From the NCBI GenBank assembly GCA_024231375.1, contig JAAEQP010000164.1, forward strand, positions 1 through 12,472: a stretch of DNA of 12,472 nucleotides. The letters run 5' to 3'. This document shows positions 12,146-12,472 of the stretch, piece after piece. The stretch is from a bacterium. GTDB taxonomy: Bacteria; Hydrogenedentota; Hydrogenedentia; Hydrogenedentiales; SLHB01. Under the pieces are notes generated by a model. That model saw only the letters and a list, made by a program, of their open reading frames with translations, did no database searches and had not been told where the DNA came from. The position numbers were made by a program, and so were the translations under genes. Numbering within the stretch: position 1 is the stretch's first letter; each line of letters opens with the position of its first letter.

Positions 12146-12472
12146 ATGCTTGATCGACTCATGAGCCTGCTGTCGCCGAAGACCGAAGAGGAGCACGCGC
12201 CGGGCGATCCTGACCGGGTGCGCATCGCCACCTGCGTGTTGTTACTGGAAGTCGCGGGGGCCGACAACGAATTCTCGGCCAGCGAATGCGAACGCATCCT
12301 TCAGGCGATGCAGTCGCGATTCGATCTCTCCCAGGAGGACGCGGAGGAACTGCTCCGCGTGGCGGAAGAACGCCGAACCGAGAGCTTCGACCTCTGGAAA
12401 TTCACCAATCAGATCAACGAGGCCTGCCCCAACGATGAGAAGACCCAGATCATTGAAGAGGTGTGGCGCGTG
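12146..12472 (+). CDS. TerB-like (tellurite-resistance fold) protein, 5' part
   Basis: The frame opens at ATG 12146 with GGGAGA (12132-12137) 8 nt upstream and stays open for 109 codons to the window end. The translation begins MLDRLMSLLSPK. It continues with RIATCVLLLEVAGADNEFSASECERIL, FDLSQEDAEELLRVAEERR, FDLWKFTNQINEACPNDEKTQIIEEVWRV. Alternating acidic and leucine-rich helices, with ADNEFS near the first helix pair and an NDEKTQIIEEVW block, match the all-helical TerB/COG4103-like domain. Members of this family are linked loosely to tellurite resistance and stress, but the biochemical role of most is unknown. It is divergent from murC and its regulation is separate. The C-terminus is missing. 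Confidence 0.75.
   Translation, partial: MLDRLMSLLSPKTEEEHAPGDPDRVRIATCVLLLEVAGADNEFSASECERILQAMQSRFDLSQEDAEELLRVAEERRTESFDLWKFTNQINEACPNDEKTQIIEEVWRV

Overview
The window comes from a high-GC bacterium with a complete-looking peptidoglycan and division module (MurC, FtsQ, FtsZ). It also carries a Tat-exported sugar-type oxidoreductase paired with a secreted HEAT-repeat/DUF1080 protein. That oxidoreductase/DUF1080 style is typical of the Planctomycetes-Verrucomicrobia-Lentisphaerae and Hydrogenedentes-like lineages. A canonical FtsZ argues against Planctomycetes proper, so a Hydrogenedentes-like, Lentisphaerae-like or similar environmental lineage is my best inference. It is not proven from this window.

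Left end (1-991): the 5' part of a metal-type (Zn/Mn) ABC transporter permease reads leftward off the window. A type II toxin-antitoxin pair (ribbon-helix-helix antitoxin, RelE/ParE-like toxin) reads rightward. The divergent intergenic region holds two sigma70-like promoters, each with 17-bp spacers. The leftward promoter carries two copies of an ACTAC-N4-GTAGT dyad. The rightward promoter is threaded through four ACGT cores spaced exactly 8 bp apart. These look like two separate operator systems and are the most striking non-coding signals in the window.

Middle (992-7022, + strand): a 295-bp stretch without a convincing gene is followed by a Gfo/Idh/MocA oxidoreductase with a twin-arginine leader. 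Next comes a secreted protein of HEAT-like repeats ending in a DUF1080 (3-keto-disaccharide hydrolase-type) domain. The two probably form an operon for extracytoplasmic sugar or glycoside transformation and are closed by a strong hairpin terminator. A PabB-PabC fusion for p-aminobenzoate (folate) synthesis follows.

Right (7029-11881, - strand): murC, ftsQ, ftsZ and a PilT-family ATPase form a compact operon read leftward. murC/ftsQ overlap by 7 bp and ftsZ/pilT overlap by 4 bp (ATGA). An extended -10 promoter lies upstream of murC. No ftsA lies between ftsQ and ftsZ; its usual place is taken by a 133-nt gap with a perfect 8-bp hairpin. PilT directly coupled to FtsZ is an unusual arrangement.

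Right end (11882-12472): a short intergenic region with a GTCCA repeat cluster and a possible sigma54-like promoter precedes the 5' part of a TerB-like (tellurite-resistance-fold) gene, cut by the window end.

I found no rRNA, tRNA, CRISPR array or intact insertion sequence. I did not find a clearly new multi-gene system. The best candidates for follow-up are the two operator architectures and the FtsA-less ftsQ-ftsZ-pilT operon.
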